64,000 nt of DNA, from assembly GCA_036924285.1 (NCBI GenBank), contig JAYKYS010000008.1, forward strand, positions 21,127,001-21,191,000. The letters run 5' to 3'. This DNA comes from Asterella californica (taxonomy: Eukaryota; Streptophyta; Marchantiopsida; Marchantiales; Aytoniaceae). Numbering within the stretch: the stretch's first letter is position 1; every line of letters begins with the position of its first letter. The translations under genes and the position numbers were made by a program. Of this stretch, positions 52,900-64,000 are shown piece after piece. The notes under the pieces were generated by a model. That model searched no databases. It was not told the DNA's origin and saw nothing but the letters and a program-made list of their open reading frames with translations.

Positions 52900-54020
52900 C
52901 TAAAAACTTAGAGAAACTTCTACATCATTTTAGGATTAAAGTAATAGTGCGTGTCAAAGCTAAAACAAAAATTTCCCTAACGTCAAGACAAAAAAAAGCC
53001 ATAGTTTGTCCAATGGAAGCTTTGTCTAGAGCTGTGTATTGCTTAAGGTGACGTTTTTTAATTGCTAAAAGTATTTAATTGTTTGATTTCTGATTTATAA
53101 AAGTTATAGTAAATTCTCTAACCACTCAACTTACCTCCTGCTGAAACTCAAGTCCTATTTCAACAAAAAGTAAATTAGAAATATTAGAAATATCTGTGAG
53201 CTCTTGGTCGTAGTCGTAATACTCGTCCGCAGATGACAAATATTTCCCAATGGTTCCAGCTTTGACACGCTCTAATATACCCTATCATGATTATGCTTTA
53301 TACTACCAACCAGATTAAGGTTTGGAGACCGTAAGTAAGTTTAGAGAGAATAATAAGACATGTAAAGTTAAAAGAGAAGATTCTCTAACGTACACAAGGA
53401 AAAAAGCCTTAGCTTATTGAATCCCAGCTTTGTATAGAGCCATGAATCGCTTATCATCATATTTGAAAAATGATATAGTTGTTCTAATTTTTAATCAAAA
53501 GAATTTCTGAAAACTGAAACAAATTGCTGGAATCTTAAACTATTTTATTGCCAAAACTTAAGGCGGATTGTGAAAAAAAGAAATAAGAAACGGTACGAAC
53601 CCCTTTTGATAAAGATAGGGAGAAGGCTGGACGAGAACACTTGGGAAGGTACCAGGCGCTACCTCTGCAAATTTTGGCCCCATAAAGGAGATAACGAAAA
53701 GATTTAAATTGCGGGGCCTTATTACAGAGAATGACAAACTTTGTTTTGTGGTTAGGAATCAATTAAATAATTGCAAATTGTTCTAGCGGACTGCAAGCCA
53801 TATGATTAAATATTTTTTTGGATCCTAGTGCAAGGCGGAACCATTCTCCCCCCTCTTACCGCAGCTGCTGGCACAGAGTTAGCCGGGGCTTCTTCGTCTT
53901 GTCATAATCGCCATGTTTTTCTACGGACACCTACAGAAAACGTATGCAATCTCTTGGCCAAAGTCGTAACATTCACCCACGGGCGATGAATACTGGCATA
54001 AGATTCCAACTTTGAAACTC
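52900..54020 (+). repeat. Diverged long direct repeats
   Basis: The text 'ctctaacgtacacaaggaaaaaagccttagcttattgaatcccagctttgtatagagcc' (about 53384-53445) matches 'ccctaacgtcaagacaaaaaaaagccatagtttgtccaatggaagctttgtctagagc' (52976-53033). The block 'gagctcttggtcgtagtcgtaa...gctttgacacgctctaata' (53198-53276) matches 53950-54028. They are old duplications without coding capacity. Confidence 0.6.
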
Positions 54021-54040
54021 GCTAATACATAGGGTTTAGA

Positions 54041-54073
54041 GTGTTTACACTGTTTACACTGTTTACACTGTAA
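54041..54073 (+). repeat. Minisatellite, 9-bp unit
   Basis: GTTTACACT repeated three to four times. The flanking 'gtttagRgtgt' text suggests further worn units. Confidence 0.85.
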
Positions 54074-57000
54074 TTTTAGATTGTTTAGGGTGTAAATTTG
54101 AAGTTTATAAGTAATTACAACTAATTTACGACTTAGCGTAGTTAAGCTCATTTCTACATTTAATCATCCATTAACACAATATATGGAGTATTACGTGTAC
54201 AACCGTTAGATGGTGATAGCGTAGACAGGGTATATTTATCGATACTCCAAAACGTTATCTGTTAACATTAACAGGAACCGTATCACTGTAGTGGTGTTTG
54301 TCATCCCTCCCAGATATGCTCTCTCTCTTTCTTTCTCTCTCTCTCTCAAATCAGTCACAGTGAATGGAATGGAAAGCAATGACATTTGAGGTACTGGAAG
54401 GTCAGAAGTCTAAGTTAGATCACGAGTCATATATCCCCCCCTCTCCCCGTTAATACATTAATTGGCTGCTCAGATCAAATCAGAGTTCCAGATTAGCACG
54501 AGTATGTCATATGCACACGCAAATCAAAATGTAAAGAGGAAGGAAACGGAGTACAGCACTGTAGTCGTCTAGTCTTCTTGTCTGGTGGGGGCCCGTCTCA
54601 AAAAGAGACAGAAGGCAATGAGTAGTAACGAGGGGAAGGAAAGTACCGTATCAAACAGTAGCGCTCCCCCTTTGCGGATTCCGGTCCCCATGTAAAGTGT
54701 CGCCTACTGTACCGGACAAAATAAACGAAGTAAGTAATTGTGCGAGCGAGTTACGGACGGAGTAAACCTTTAGGTTGCGTTGGGTAACTTGGGCTCGGTT
54801 CGGTTCGGTTCGTTCGGTTGGAGGGCGGAGAGTGGTGGGGAGAGAGCTACAGTAGTGGGAAATCTTACGGGTGGATATTAGAGAGGAAAAGGGGATTGAG
54901 GAGTTCAAATGGATCAGGCTTCAGGTGCTGAACATTGAACTGGCGGAAGTCCTTGTGAGATCATATGATGATGAGATGATATCACATCATGCCGCGCCGG
55001 CTGCTGTGCTGCTGTGCTGCTCAGGGAATGAAGGGACGGAGGGAGGGAGAGTCAAAGTGTTACCGTCATCTCGATTTCTACTTGACGGTGGAAACACACC
55101 AGAAATGTCGGTGATGTCTGCAGACTGCAGAGGAGGAGCTAAAGTTAGTTATCAGACCTTTTCGGCCTGAATGCCGCTCCGCTCGCATCCTACCCCTTCC
55201 ATTCCGCTACTGCTCATACGGTATATTTCCTTTTTGCTTCAGCGGAGCTCCGGATCCAGAAGAGGAGAGGTGGTGTAGAAGATGACGATGAATGGAGTGC
55301 GTTCGGACAAGAGAATCGAATTTACTCCCATCGGACCCATCATCCATCCTAGCTGTGGTTAAATCGGTAGGACCAGCTCGGGCAGAAGTTAAAAATAGAG
55401 AAGCAATCAATCACTCACTCGCTTCCTCGCGCACTGGCTGCTGGTGCTGATGCAGGCAGAACGGCAGCGACGAGAGCAGGAGAGGGAGAGGGAGGCAGAG
55501 ATTCGCCATACCTCCATACCAGGAGCGAGATAGCGGAGAAGGATTGATACCTTCCCCCCGCCACACTAGCAGCTAGGCTACAGAGCCTATGGGAGCAAAT
55601 GTACGCTAGCAGCTAGGCTACAGAACCTACGGGAGCAAATGTACGGGACCCACCCACACTACACTACAATCTTCTGCTCCTGCTGCTGATTGTGAAGGCA
55701 GAATTATGCACACACCTAAGTCATTAGAGCTTGTAGGATAGAGGAGGCGGGGGTAGGGTAACTGTCCCAGCAGTTGTAGTACAGTACAGTAGTGTGAATG
55801 CATGGTAACTTTGAGAAGGTTGCAAGCGAGAAGCGAGTATCCTCAGCTGATGTTCATCTCAACGCTCTGACTGCGCATGCTGAGTCTTGCTGGTTTGGTA
55901 GGGGCTGGGCTGAGCTGGGCTGGGCTGGTCTCGGACGGGACTGCTGGCTGCTGCGAACGATGCAGCTTTGCTTATATCTACTAACAGGCTCATCCTCTCG
56001 ATTTCCTCTCATCGGAAGAAAAGAAAAGAAACGTTCGGGGCTGTCGTCTTTGGGTGTTATCCTGGTAGTCAGTCAATATCCAGGAACTTATGGGAGGGGT
56101 TGCTTGGCATTTGTCTACATTGTTCAGTTGATAGACGGGGGACTAGTGTCGGGAAGGACTTAGAGCAATTGAGACTGCTTCAAAATTGGAACATCCGCTT
56201 TGGCCGGTAAGCTAGTTCATCTTCGCCTTGAGGCGCGCTGGTGTGTACACATCCGTCCTCTATCTATTTCATCTGCACTGACTGGCTGATCTGTGCCACA
56301 TTTCGTCTTCGGGGAGAGAGAGCGAGTGAGAGAGAGCGAGAGAGAAAGAGAGACGGTGGGTGGGTGCTCTTACCTTCAGAAGGGAAACTTGAGAACGAGA
56401 GCCATTGTGGAGCCGAACCACATGCTCAATTGTTGAGAGTCGTAACGGTACGTTCGTCTTCTCTTGTCTCTCTCTTTCTCTCTCCCCAGACCTAACACCG
56501 AGGAATCATTACTTCTACTCTCACTCATCTCTCTTCTTTCTCTCTCTCTCTATCTCTTGTTGCCTATGATTGGGTGGCTGCGGGATTGCTTACAGCATAC
56601 GCTGTAAGCGGGGCCTCGTTCGCCTGCTCCTCTCCGTGAATCTTCGTCCGAAGCGCCTTTTCATATTTCGGTGCTGAGGACATGTCCTTTCTACATGCTA
56701 GCAAGTAGTAACAGATTCTCATCTAGGGAGACGGAGGGAGTGAGCGAGAGACGACCGGAGAGACAGAAGACGCAAGCACTGAGATCCATTCTGGCGCACT
56801 CGAGCAGAAAACATTTAGATGCATCAAGCCCGTAATGGTTGGCTTCTCAGACAAAGCATTATCTATATAAGATAAACGCGGCGGACGGGCGGGCAGACAG
56901 ACGCGAGGGTCGAGGAAAGCCAAGTCCCTTTTCTGCCGCTGCTTCACTTTCTTTGGGTACTCGTGCAGCGTACTATGCCGATTTGGAGAGGTCAAGAGTG

Positions 57001-58175
57001 ACCAAAGCGACTGCGCAACTGATTAACGTTTACTCGACGGGTATCATTCCATTCCAATCAGCAGCTGAAAGAGAAGGCAAGCCAAGGAAGGAAGACAAGC
57101 GGCGGACAAACCTGCTGGCGTCTCGAGTCCCTTGTTTTGGAGACTTCTTCATCATCAAGTGGCTACAGTGCACAATTTGAGCTGAATTATCAGGTCCGGC
57201 TCAGACGACTTGTATTTTATGGTATCCTCGGAAGGACGAGGCTAGCTGGAAAGAAGGGACGGCACGCCAAGACGCTTCAACTTTGTGACGTAGCGTCATA
57301 GCCTGGAGTGTGGTCTTCCTGTTCCCTGCAAAATGTACAAGCTGCTGCTGCATGGACTCAGCCATCAGCACGCTGTCCGTTGAAGCCAGGCTCCTCATAC
57401 TATAGTACTATAGCTCGGAGACAAATTCCATATAGCCCTTCGCTCAGAAAATGTAGAAGTGAAACAGCAGACAGGCATCCTTGAGAGCTCGAGGGATTCT
57501 GGACTCCCAGTTACGCTTTTCACGTCTGTGCATTTCCAGCTTGGCCTCTACATCTCCCAAGGGATCCGTCCATCACATCAAATCCGGATGCAGTACATGT
57601 GATCTATCATTTCGAGAGAAACGATTTCGAGAAGCTTGTCCATCCGGGAATCATCTGCAGAAAATTCAGAGCGTTGGAGAGCTTGGGGTTGTTTTGTTCT
57701 GAGTAGTAATGGGCTGGTTCTTGCGTTCACCTTGGAGCAGTAGTATTCGGGCTTTTGGTCGTCCCGGTGGCTCGTGAGGCTAAGGGAGGGAGGGATATCC
57801 CTGCTTCAGGAGTCAGACTACCGACTGCGCATTGGCAGTGGAATTGACCAATTGCGCGTTTGGTTGGCGGAGGGCGGACACAAGTTCTCGCCTCAGTATC
57901 CCTAGAAGAGTGCCATTGAAGCTTAAGAAGGATATGAATCAAATTCTTATCCCATTTCTTTACGATTTAAATCATCGAACCAAGAGTTTCCAGTACTTAC
58001 TCTTAGCGTGATAACATTGCCCACAAGTGTCTGAGGAGTTTCAGCAGCGTTCATAGCAATTGGAGCTACAGATTTAAGGCTAGCTCAAGCTCTAAGGCTC
58101 GTGAGCCCGGGCCTTTAAGGCAAGGCTCGCATCTGGCGAGCTAGCGAGCTGAGATTCGCGAGAAGGGTAGTCACA
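54074..58175. other. Upstream region of the bHLH gene; no separate gene supported
   Basis: G+C content rises compared with the DNA to the left. CT/GA-rich microsatellites lie near 54320-54350 and 56305-56360, and a 40-bp tandem duplication is at 55566-55645 ('ctagcagctaggctacaga.cctaYgggagcaaatgtac'). Some of this is probably promoter and 5' UTR of the bHLH gene, but I cannot place a start site. Short frames here (for example 56839-57180) show no domain. Confidence 0.45.
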
Positions 58176-61100
58176 ATGCCTTCACACTGTCGCTCTGGGC
58201 TTGGTATGGGGCCTGTTCACCTGCATCCCTTCTCGTTCCCGAGATCATCGATGATTCATCACAACAACTTCGACATTCATCGAGCTTATCAGGTGGATTC
58301 GTGCACGTCAGCTTTTCAAACTGTGAAGGACGACCCGTCTCCGGTTCTGGCGACACCTCTGCAGCAGCAGCACTCAGCGAGCAACGGGGCTGTACTGAAC
58401 CCAGCCAATGTAGAGGAAGTGGATGTGGAGACTATACTTCAGCTGGGGGAACTGCAAGATTGGACGTGGCCTGCTTCGGTCGAGCATCATGAAACAAAAC
58501 CCTCGGAGTTGAGCTTGCCATACCCGACCCAATCACTGCAGATATCATCCACCATCATCCACCCGTCGGACATGCACCATGACCAGAAGGGTAGCACGAG
58601 TACATTGTTCGGACCTCCAGAAACATCCCAGAGTTTTGATCTTCAATCGTGGTGTAGTGGAGTCCGCAGTGTACACTCCCCTCATATTGCCATCCCCAAG
58701 TTTTTGGCCGCAGGTGCTAGCTTCTCGACCTCGGCCGAGCCATCACCGACGACGGATACGAGCCCTCTGAGACTGGATGCAAGAGAAAGGTGCTCTCCGG
58801 CCACAACTCCTCAACACACCCAAAGAAGATTCGCTTACAACTCGCCGGAGCAGACAGACAGAGCCTTGTGCGTGCAGAAGAAATGGCAAGGCAAGCGGGC
58901 AGTGAGCCAGAGAGAGAGTCATATCTGGTCCGAACGACAACGACGTAAGGGGATGAACCACTTGTTCTCGACGCTAAGATCTTTGCTACCTCAGCCCACA
59001 TCGAAGGTAAGAAGACTTGGATGGCGTCATGCTAGTTTCTGGTTTGGTTCTCGAGAAGCTCTACCAGCAGCAGCTGGAAACCGAAGTCCCTTTGGACGAA
59101 GAAGACTCGAATCGAGACGATATTTTTGCGTTTCTCGAGGTCTGAATGTCGACCTAGCACTTGGATGCATTGTGCATCTCGCTCGTTTCTACCAGCGTTG
59201 CTAATATCAGTTAACCAACCAGTCGGATGACAAATTCTTGCAGATCCTTTATCGTTGTAGCGGGTCTTTCCATACTTGCGCATGAAAATCAATACTGTAC
59301 GGGTCGGGTCAAAGCCACAGTGTTTCTAGGAATTACATTATTATTTCGAGACCTCCCACGAGCCATTACTGTAGAAGTTAAGTTGACTGACCTTTCAGAC
59401 CAGGAAACAAATTCTCGGGTTTGCTTACCCGGCAATGAATGAGAAAGACCGAGCGAGCGAGCGAGGATTCAAGGACGGAGTCAGGCTTCCGTTATGTGAG
59501 CACGCGCTCAACTCAAAACGAACTTCGGAACACCTTCCCTTCAGGCCTGGCCTGGCCTGGCCTGGCCATGCGCTCTGTGTACAGCACACAGTTCGGTGGA
59601 GCTGATCATGAGACTAAACGTGATATTAATTAACTGCTGCTTATTCACGTGCTCGTCTCCTTCTTGACGCCTTGGCCTCTTTCCGCAACGTTTCCTATTT
59701 CAGTTACTGAGCACTATTCTTGACTGTTCTTATGTACACGCTCGGCTCCGTGTATATCGATGTCTGTGCACAGTTGAAGCCTACTGCCTGCTGCCTGCCT
59801 TTCACCTGAGTCGGTTCGGCCTGGCCCCCTATAAGTTCGACAGGACTGGTTATATACTGTCCAGTTCCTCCCGGCTCATTTGTGAACCTCATTGGAGAAT
59901 GCTTCGTGTCGAAATTTGGACAGTTGCCAGAACCCACCTCACCTGCCTAACTTATTACCTGGATCTCAGAAACATCTGCTTCTGCTGCTGCACTACGGAA
60001 TGCAACTGAGGTCGACTCGACTCCACTCGACTTGCCAGGATGGGGAAAGTCCCGGTGGATCTGACCAGCAATAATTAAGTCTTAAACTTCGAACACTGCG
60101 AAACTTCTAAACTTTCGATGAATCCCTACCACCTTATTTGATTGACTGCGGCGACTGACGTCGACGCGTAACTGTGAAGGAAATACTGATTGCTTGCTTG
60201 CTTGCTTGCTTGCTTTGACTGCTCCATGGAATTTGTTTTCTCGATGGGCGTTCCTGTCAGGCTGCATGGGCAAGGTACTTCCACAAGGAAGGAAATAGGT
60301 TTTGAGTTTTCACGTACTGACGGCACAGAGATGTGATGGTAGACTTTGTTCGATTTGTTTTCATCTGAACTAACGATTGCAGTGGCCCGATCGTGCAGAC
60401 GGATAAGTCTACGGTGGTATCTGAAATCATCAAGTACATTAAGGGGCTTCAAGCGAAGCTCGATGAACTTCAAAAGAAGCGGGCTGAGATTCTACGCCGG
60501 AAGTCGATGGATGTGACAATGGTGGGAGCGGTGGCGAACTTGAACTCCCCGACCAGCAATATTGCCAGCAGCAGCCTCGGAGTCGCCGTGCCATTGACCA
60601 TAGTAGGCAACGCCGAGTGCTGTCTCCAGTCGTTTGTGCTGCCCAACGTTGCTCTTCACATCAGTGGCAACAACGCATTTATAACCATGAGCAGCCCCAA
60701 GAAGCGGGGCCTTTTCTCCAGGATCTTACTGATCATGCAAAGCCACAAGCTTGATGTTCTCAACGCTCATATAAGCACCAGCAATGGCACCGTCTTCCAT
60801 TGCTTACACGTAATGGTACGTAACGCGTCTGCCTCTTCTGTGTCTTGCCGCAGGCTAGATCTTTATGATCATAATGATTTCTCTATTATATCTCGTATCC
60901 CCGTCTGTCATTCGGTATATGAGCTCATGATCATAAGTTCTTGTCTGAATGTGTCTGTTCCCCAACGATCTTTTCCATGCATCAGACAGCATGTCGCGTC
61001 GATGTCTAAACATCTAGAGCTGCTGCAATCGACTTTGGTAGTCAAGTAAATCCTGCGGTCCACGAGGTCTGTTGACGAGAGTCCACTTCACGCACATCGG

Positions 61101-61419
61101 TGACCTACCTGCATTGAAAGAGTTATTGAAGGGAGTCAGACGTACTACTACTTCTGACTTGACACGGACCTCAAGTCTTAGACCACCTGCTTTCTTCATA
61201 TATCTGGCCTCAAGCTGGCTTTGTGGTGTTGATAAGTTAAGTTACTTACGTCAGTCTCGTCTTGGTTCGCAAATTCTATGCAGAGTTTCCGACTTGAGGT
61301 ATTTATTTTTACGTTGCTTTGCGTTCGCTGTGCAGACTCCTGAACCTGGCTGCGATTTTCCGAAGGAAGCTCTGCAATCAGCGCTGCAGAATTTGACCCT
61401 TCCAGACTGTTCATTGTAG
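58176..61419 (+). CDS. bHLH transcription factor, ZHOUPI/RGE1 (bHLH95)-like; exons 58176-59006, 60399-60815, 61336-61419
   Basis: A predicted nuclear DNA-binding regulator of 443 aa. Exon 1 (277 codons) ends HIWSERQRRKGMNHLFSTLRSLLPQPTSK and meets GTAAGA. Exon 2 starts after GTGCAG with TDKSTVVSEIIKYIKGLQAKLDEL, so the intron splits the loop of the bHLH. The basic region has H249, E253 and R257, the H-E-R set for E-box (CANNTG) binding. A leucine-rich second helix implies dimers. Residues about 360-416 (VALHISGNNAFITMSSPKKRGLF...) form the ACT-like fold typical of ZOU proteins. Exon 2 ends HVM before GTACGT. The best third exon begins after CTGTGCAG (TPEPGCDFPKEAL...) and ends DCSL-stop. All introns are phase 0. 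The long N terminus is Ser/Pro/Gln-rich and not conserved to my knowledge. In Arabidopsis ZOU pairs with ICE1 in the endosperm; here the role is unknown. The start codon and exon 3 are less certain than the bHLH. Confidence 0.85.
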
Positions 61420-63904
61420 AGAGTTAGAGGAAAGCACGTGCCGCCAAGTAGAAGATTGATATCCAAATTAAACCGTGCGAGCTCCAAAGGTAGAGAGGTT
61501 CGGTGTAGGTGAAGTCAGTTGCGTTTGCTGCTGACTAGTTGAAAGAATTCGAATGTCCGTAAATGCATGATCGAACGCAAGCAAGCTAGTAAGGTCAGAC
61601 CAGAGAAACTTGAAGAAAACTAGATAGACTTCGGCCTTCTGATTGAAGGACAAGTAGTTTTAGGTGGTAGCTGTAAAAATAGGACTTGAATTTTCGATTC
61701 TCTTAGGAGGATGAATATGCGGCCGGGTAGGGAAATCAGGATGTAGAGAAACTCCGCTCCACCATGATACTGATGATTAGATGCGATGCTACGGCAATGC
61801 ATGTACCCGTGCACTTAATGTCAAGCTCACCGATCGAGCTCGAGTTCTACATCTCTAGCTATAAGGCTTGTCTCTCATCATCCACATTGTCCGATGCAAT
61901 ACAGTGTTCCTGAACTTACGATTCACCCATCGAACCTTCAAGCACCTCACTTCACGTCTCGTCCTCGTCTAGTCTCGTCTGCCGGAAGCTTTTCCCTAGG
62001 CTAAGCATAGGTTTCAAACCTTTGCTTGCAAGTTTCGCTTGTTTGACTTATTAATGTCCGCAGCCTCTTGTTTGAAGCTGGGCTTCAGTGTCAGACATGA
62101 TATGATTCTGGGCGCAGTGGAGGAGTGATGATGAGAAAGGAGTCCACAACAAAAGCGAGCAAATGACGTCATTACCCTCGAGCGCCCGGATCTCTTCTGT
62201 TGAGTCCAGCAACCATCGACAGGCCCATCTTCATTTCTCGACCTGCTAAATGCCCACGGATGTCTCAGTCGGAAAGATCGTTGCACCTCCTTTCGGATTG
62301 CAATCGCATTCAAAGACCTGTGTGGCGATAGACCGTCGTACGAAGAGCCCTGTAACATTAGCTAGTCTTGATAATATCTCAGAATACTGCTCGTTCTTGC
62401 TGCTGCTGCACTGGTAGGCACAGGGACACACACAAACACACGCACTGCATGTATGGAGTGAACCCCCGTGCAACGACTTGTCCGAATACCGCGCCACGCC
62501 ACGGCAGCTGGTAGCTAGAGATGTACGCATGCAGCCCAGTGGTTCAAAAATCGAGTGCGATTTCATAAGCTGCTGTCTGGCGCGGAAGGAAGTACCGTAA
62601 AATGTTCCAAGATAGTGTCCTCCCAGTCAGCCGGTCAGTCTGTCTCGTCGTCGTCGTCAGCCAGGTCGAACTTCCGTGATCCTCGCTCCGTGATCCAAAC
62701 CTCGATTCTCGATATGGTGAACCCTCCCACTGTCTGCCTGCCTGCCTAATCAGTAGCATCAAATGAAAAGCGTGGTTCCAGTTGCACGTTAGAAGGAAGC
62801 GAAGCAGCGCCAGCCTAGATCCGGCATCCCATGTAATGTGCCCCGTCGATTTTTCTAAAGATGCAGGAGAAGTAGAGAATGCGTCGGATAATTTTTGTCT
62901 CAAACCAACCAAAAAAGTGAATAAATACTCGAAATTTGCTAAAAATCGCCGGTGAATTAACACAGTAGTCCATCAATTGTCAAAAACCGCCGGCAAATTA
63001 CAGGTAAACAGGGAAAACCTGGGCTGGGCCTGAAAGGGAAGAGAGGAAAGGGACCCAGTAGGCTGCAGTCGTAATTCAGTTTCCGAGGAAGCGCAAAGTC
63101 GACATGAACGGGAAAGGGACGGGACCGGACGGTGTTGTTGGTACAGTGGTCGACCAGACCAGGCCCGATGAGATATTGGGATCGACGTCCAAGTCTCTAA
63201 AAGACGCACGCGACCTTCTATGATTAATCATCCATCGGGAACAGGCAGGCGGTGCAGGCAGGCAGGCAGGTCGCAGGGAGGGAGGTAGGGAGAGAGGGAG
63301 GGAGGCAGACTCTATCTGTCTGTGTCTTCTGCCTCCGGACGTCAATCATATTTCTGCATTCTGTCACAAGTCAGCGCGATCTACATTACGCTAGCATAGC
63401 AAGGCAGGCAAGGGGAGGGCATAAATACGGGCGAGCTCTGACTGCGGACTACGTTTCCGTCAACCGTATTTTATGTCTTGTACAAAACAAGTACAGGACA
63501 GTAACAACGACCCGGGCCGAAAATCAGGCTTCAGTATCGCTACTATCCGGTAACTACAGTACATGACAATAACTGTAGGCAACTTGAGAGTCCAGCTTGT
63601 GAGTTGGCTTTCCAAAAGAATTCCCGGCGCTCGCCGCTCGCCTTACAAAGTGAGAATGGGTTTCCCCGGAACAGTCTCGAGGACCAGTTCTCAGCGCGGG
63701 AGGTACGAACGAATGACAGAGCACGACTATGACGCCTGAATCAGTCAGCAGGCAACCCGGCCAAAGTGAAGGACCGTCGCCTTCAATCAGCATATGACAG
63801 TGGATGTGCGACAAACTGAAATACACAGTTAGCATCGTCGTATTATCACCGTATCAGTGTAAAGCAGGAATTTACTTAACACACAACCTAATATGTTTTG
63901 TCGG
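61420..63904. other. Downstream of the bHLH gene; no further gene supported
   Basis: Probably holds the 3' UTR of the bHLH gene at the left. Simple repeats occur (GGCA runs near 63243-63272). A TATA-like CATAAATA at 63419-63426 has no gene after it inside the window. Short frames on both strands lack domains. Confidence 0.45.
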
Positions 63905-64000
63905 ATTTGACGTCACCCTTCATCGCACCCTTGACTGGCTATAACAGGTTTAATGAGTCAAAAAGTCATTTAATCAAAATGCGAGAATTACATGTTCGTT
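63905..64000 (+). repeat. Dispersed A+T-rich repeat, copy 3 (cut by window end)
   Basis: 'gacgtcacccttcatcgcacccttgactggctataacaggttta...gtcaaaaagtc' matches the head of the copies at 33138 and 39690. The rest lies beyond the window. Confidence 0.55.

Noticed and set aside
59550..60214. Simple repeats inside the first bHLH intron (CCTGG run near 59550, GCTT run near 60190) as functional elements
   Set aside because: Short microsatellites in an intron; nothing suggests function.
63419..63470. Promoter of a further gene (TATA-like CATAAATA)
   Set aside because: No coding region follows inside the window and the motif alone is weak evidence.

Overview
This window comes from a nuclear genome of a land plant. 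The evidence is one intron-containing plant-type bHLH transcription factor gene at the right end (58.2-61.4 kb) and, across the rest, dense layers of plant-style LTR retrotransposons and A+T-rich non-coding DNA. Some transposon proteins resemble lineages I associate mainly with fungi. A bryophyte or another non-seed plant is plausible, but the sequence alone does not prove it.

Layout. 1-4.6 kb holds overlapping remnants of old LTR elements and tandem repeats. 4.59-30.43 kb is a three-level nest of Ty3-type LTR retrotransposons, all on the + strand. Element A (LTRs 4594-5891 and 29126-30422) was split by element B (LTRs 10499-11780 and 26493-27773). B was split in turn by element C (LTRs 15730-16644 and 23566-24480). 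Each insertion has 4-bp flanking repeats: ACGT for A, GCGG/ACGG for B, GGGC for C. By eye the LTR pairs differ at roughly 1.4% (A), 1.3% (B) and 0% (C), which agrees with the nesting order. A landed next to an older minus-strand gag relic (30.6-31.3 kb).

Elements A and B are related families. Each has gag plus protease in one frame and reverse transcriptase, RNase H and integrase in the -1 frame. In both, the pol frame opens exactly at an in-frame GGGTTTT heptamer, followed after 6-7 nt by a stem-loop. This is a textbook layout for programmed -1 frameshifting, kept in two diverged elements with different stem sequences. Both also carry a small hairpin with a constant ACCGGAGG loop just before the polypurine tract. 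A third, older relic has the same loop with compensatory changes in the stem. Their protease, RT and integrase motifs look like a Ty3 lineage best known from fungi.

Element C is a different, Athila/Tat-like Ty3 element primed by tRNA-Glu. It has apparently identical LTRs, but its pol frame is broken exactly at the catalytic motif of RT. Upstream of gag it carries four small reading frames. Two of them (56 and 54 codons) are clearly homologous to each other, and one has a CCHC zinc knuckle.

31-58 kb is A+T-rich and essentially gene-free. It holds a diverged satellite-like array (36.0-37.4 kb), an array of units with palindromic cores (37.7-38.0 kb), a truncated LTR (38.6-39.5 kb), a broken unknown reading frame (44.9-45.5 kb), a decayed gag (47.9-48.6 kb), a dispersed A+T-rich repeat in three copies and six short near-perfect palindromes. 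58.2-61.4 kb encodes a bHLH protein of the ZHOUPI/RGE1 (bHLH95) type in three exons. 61.4-64 kb shows no further gene.
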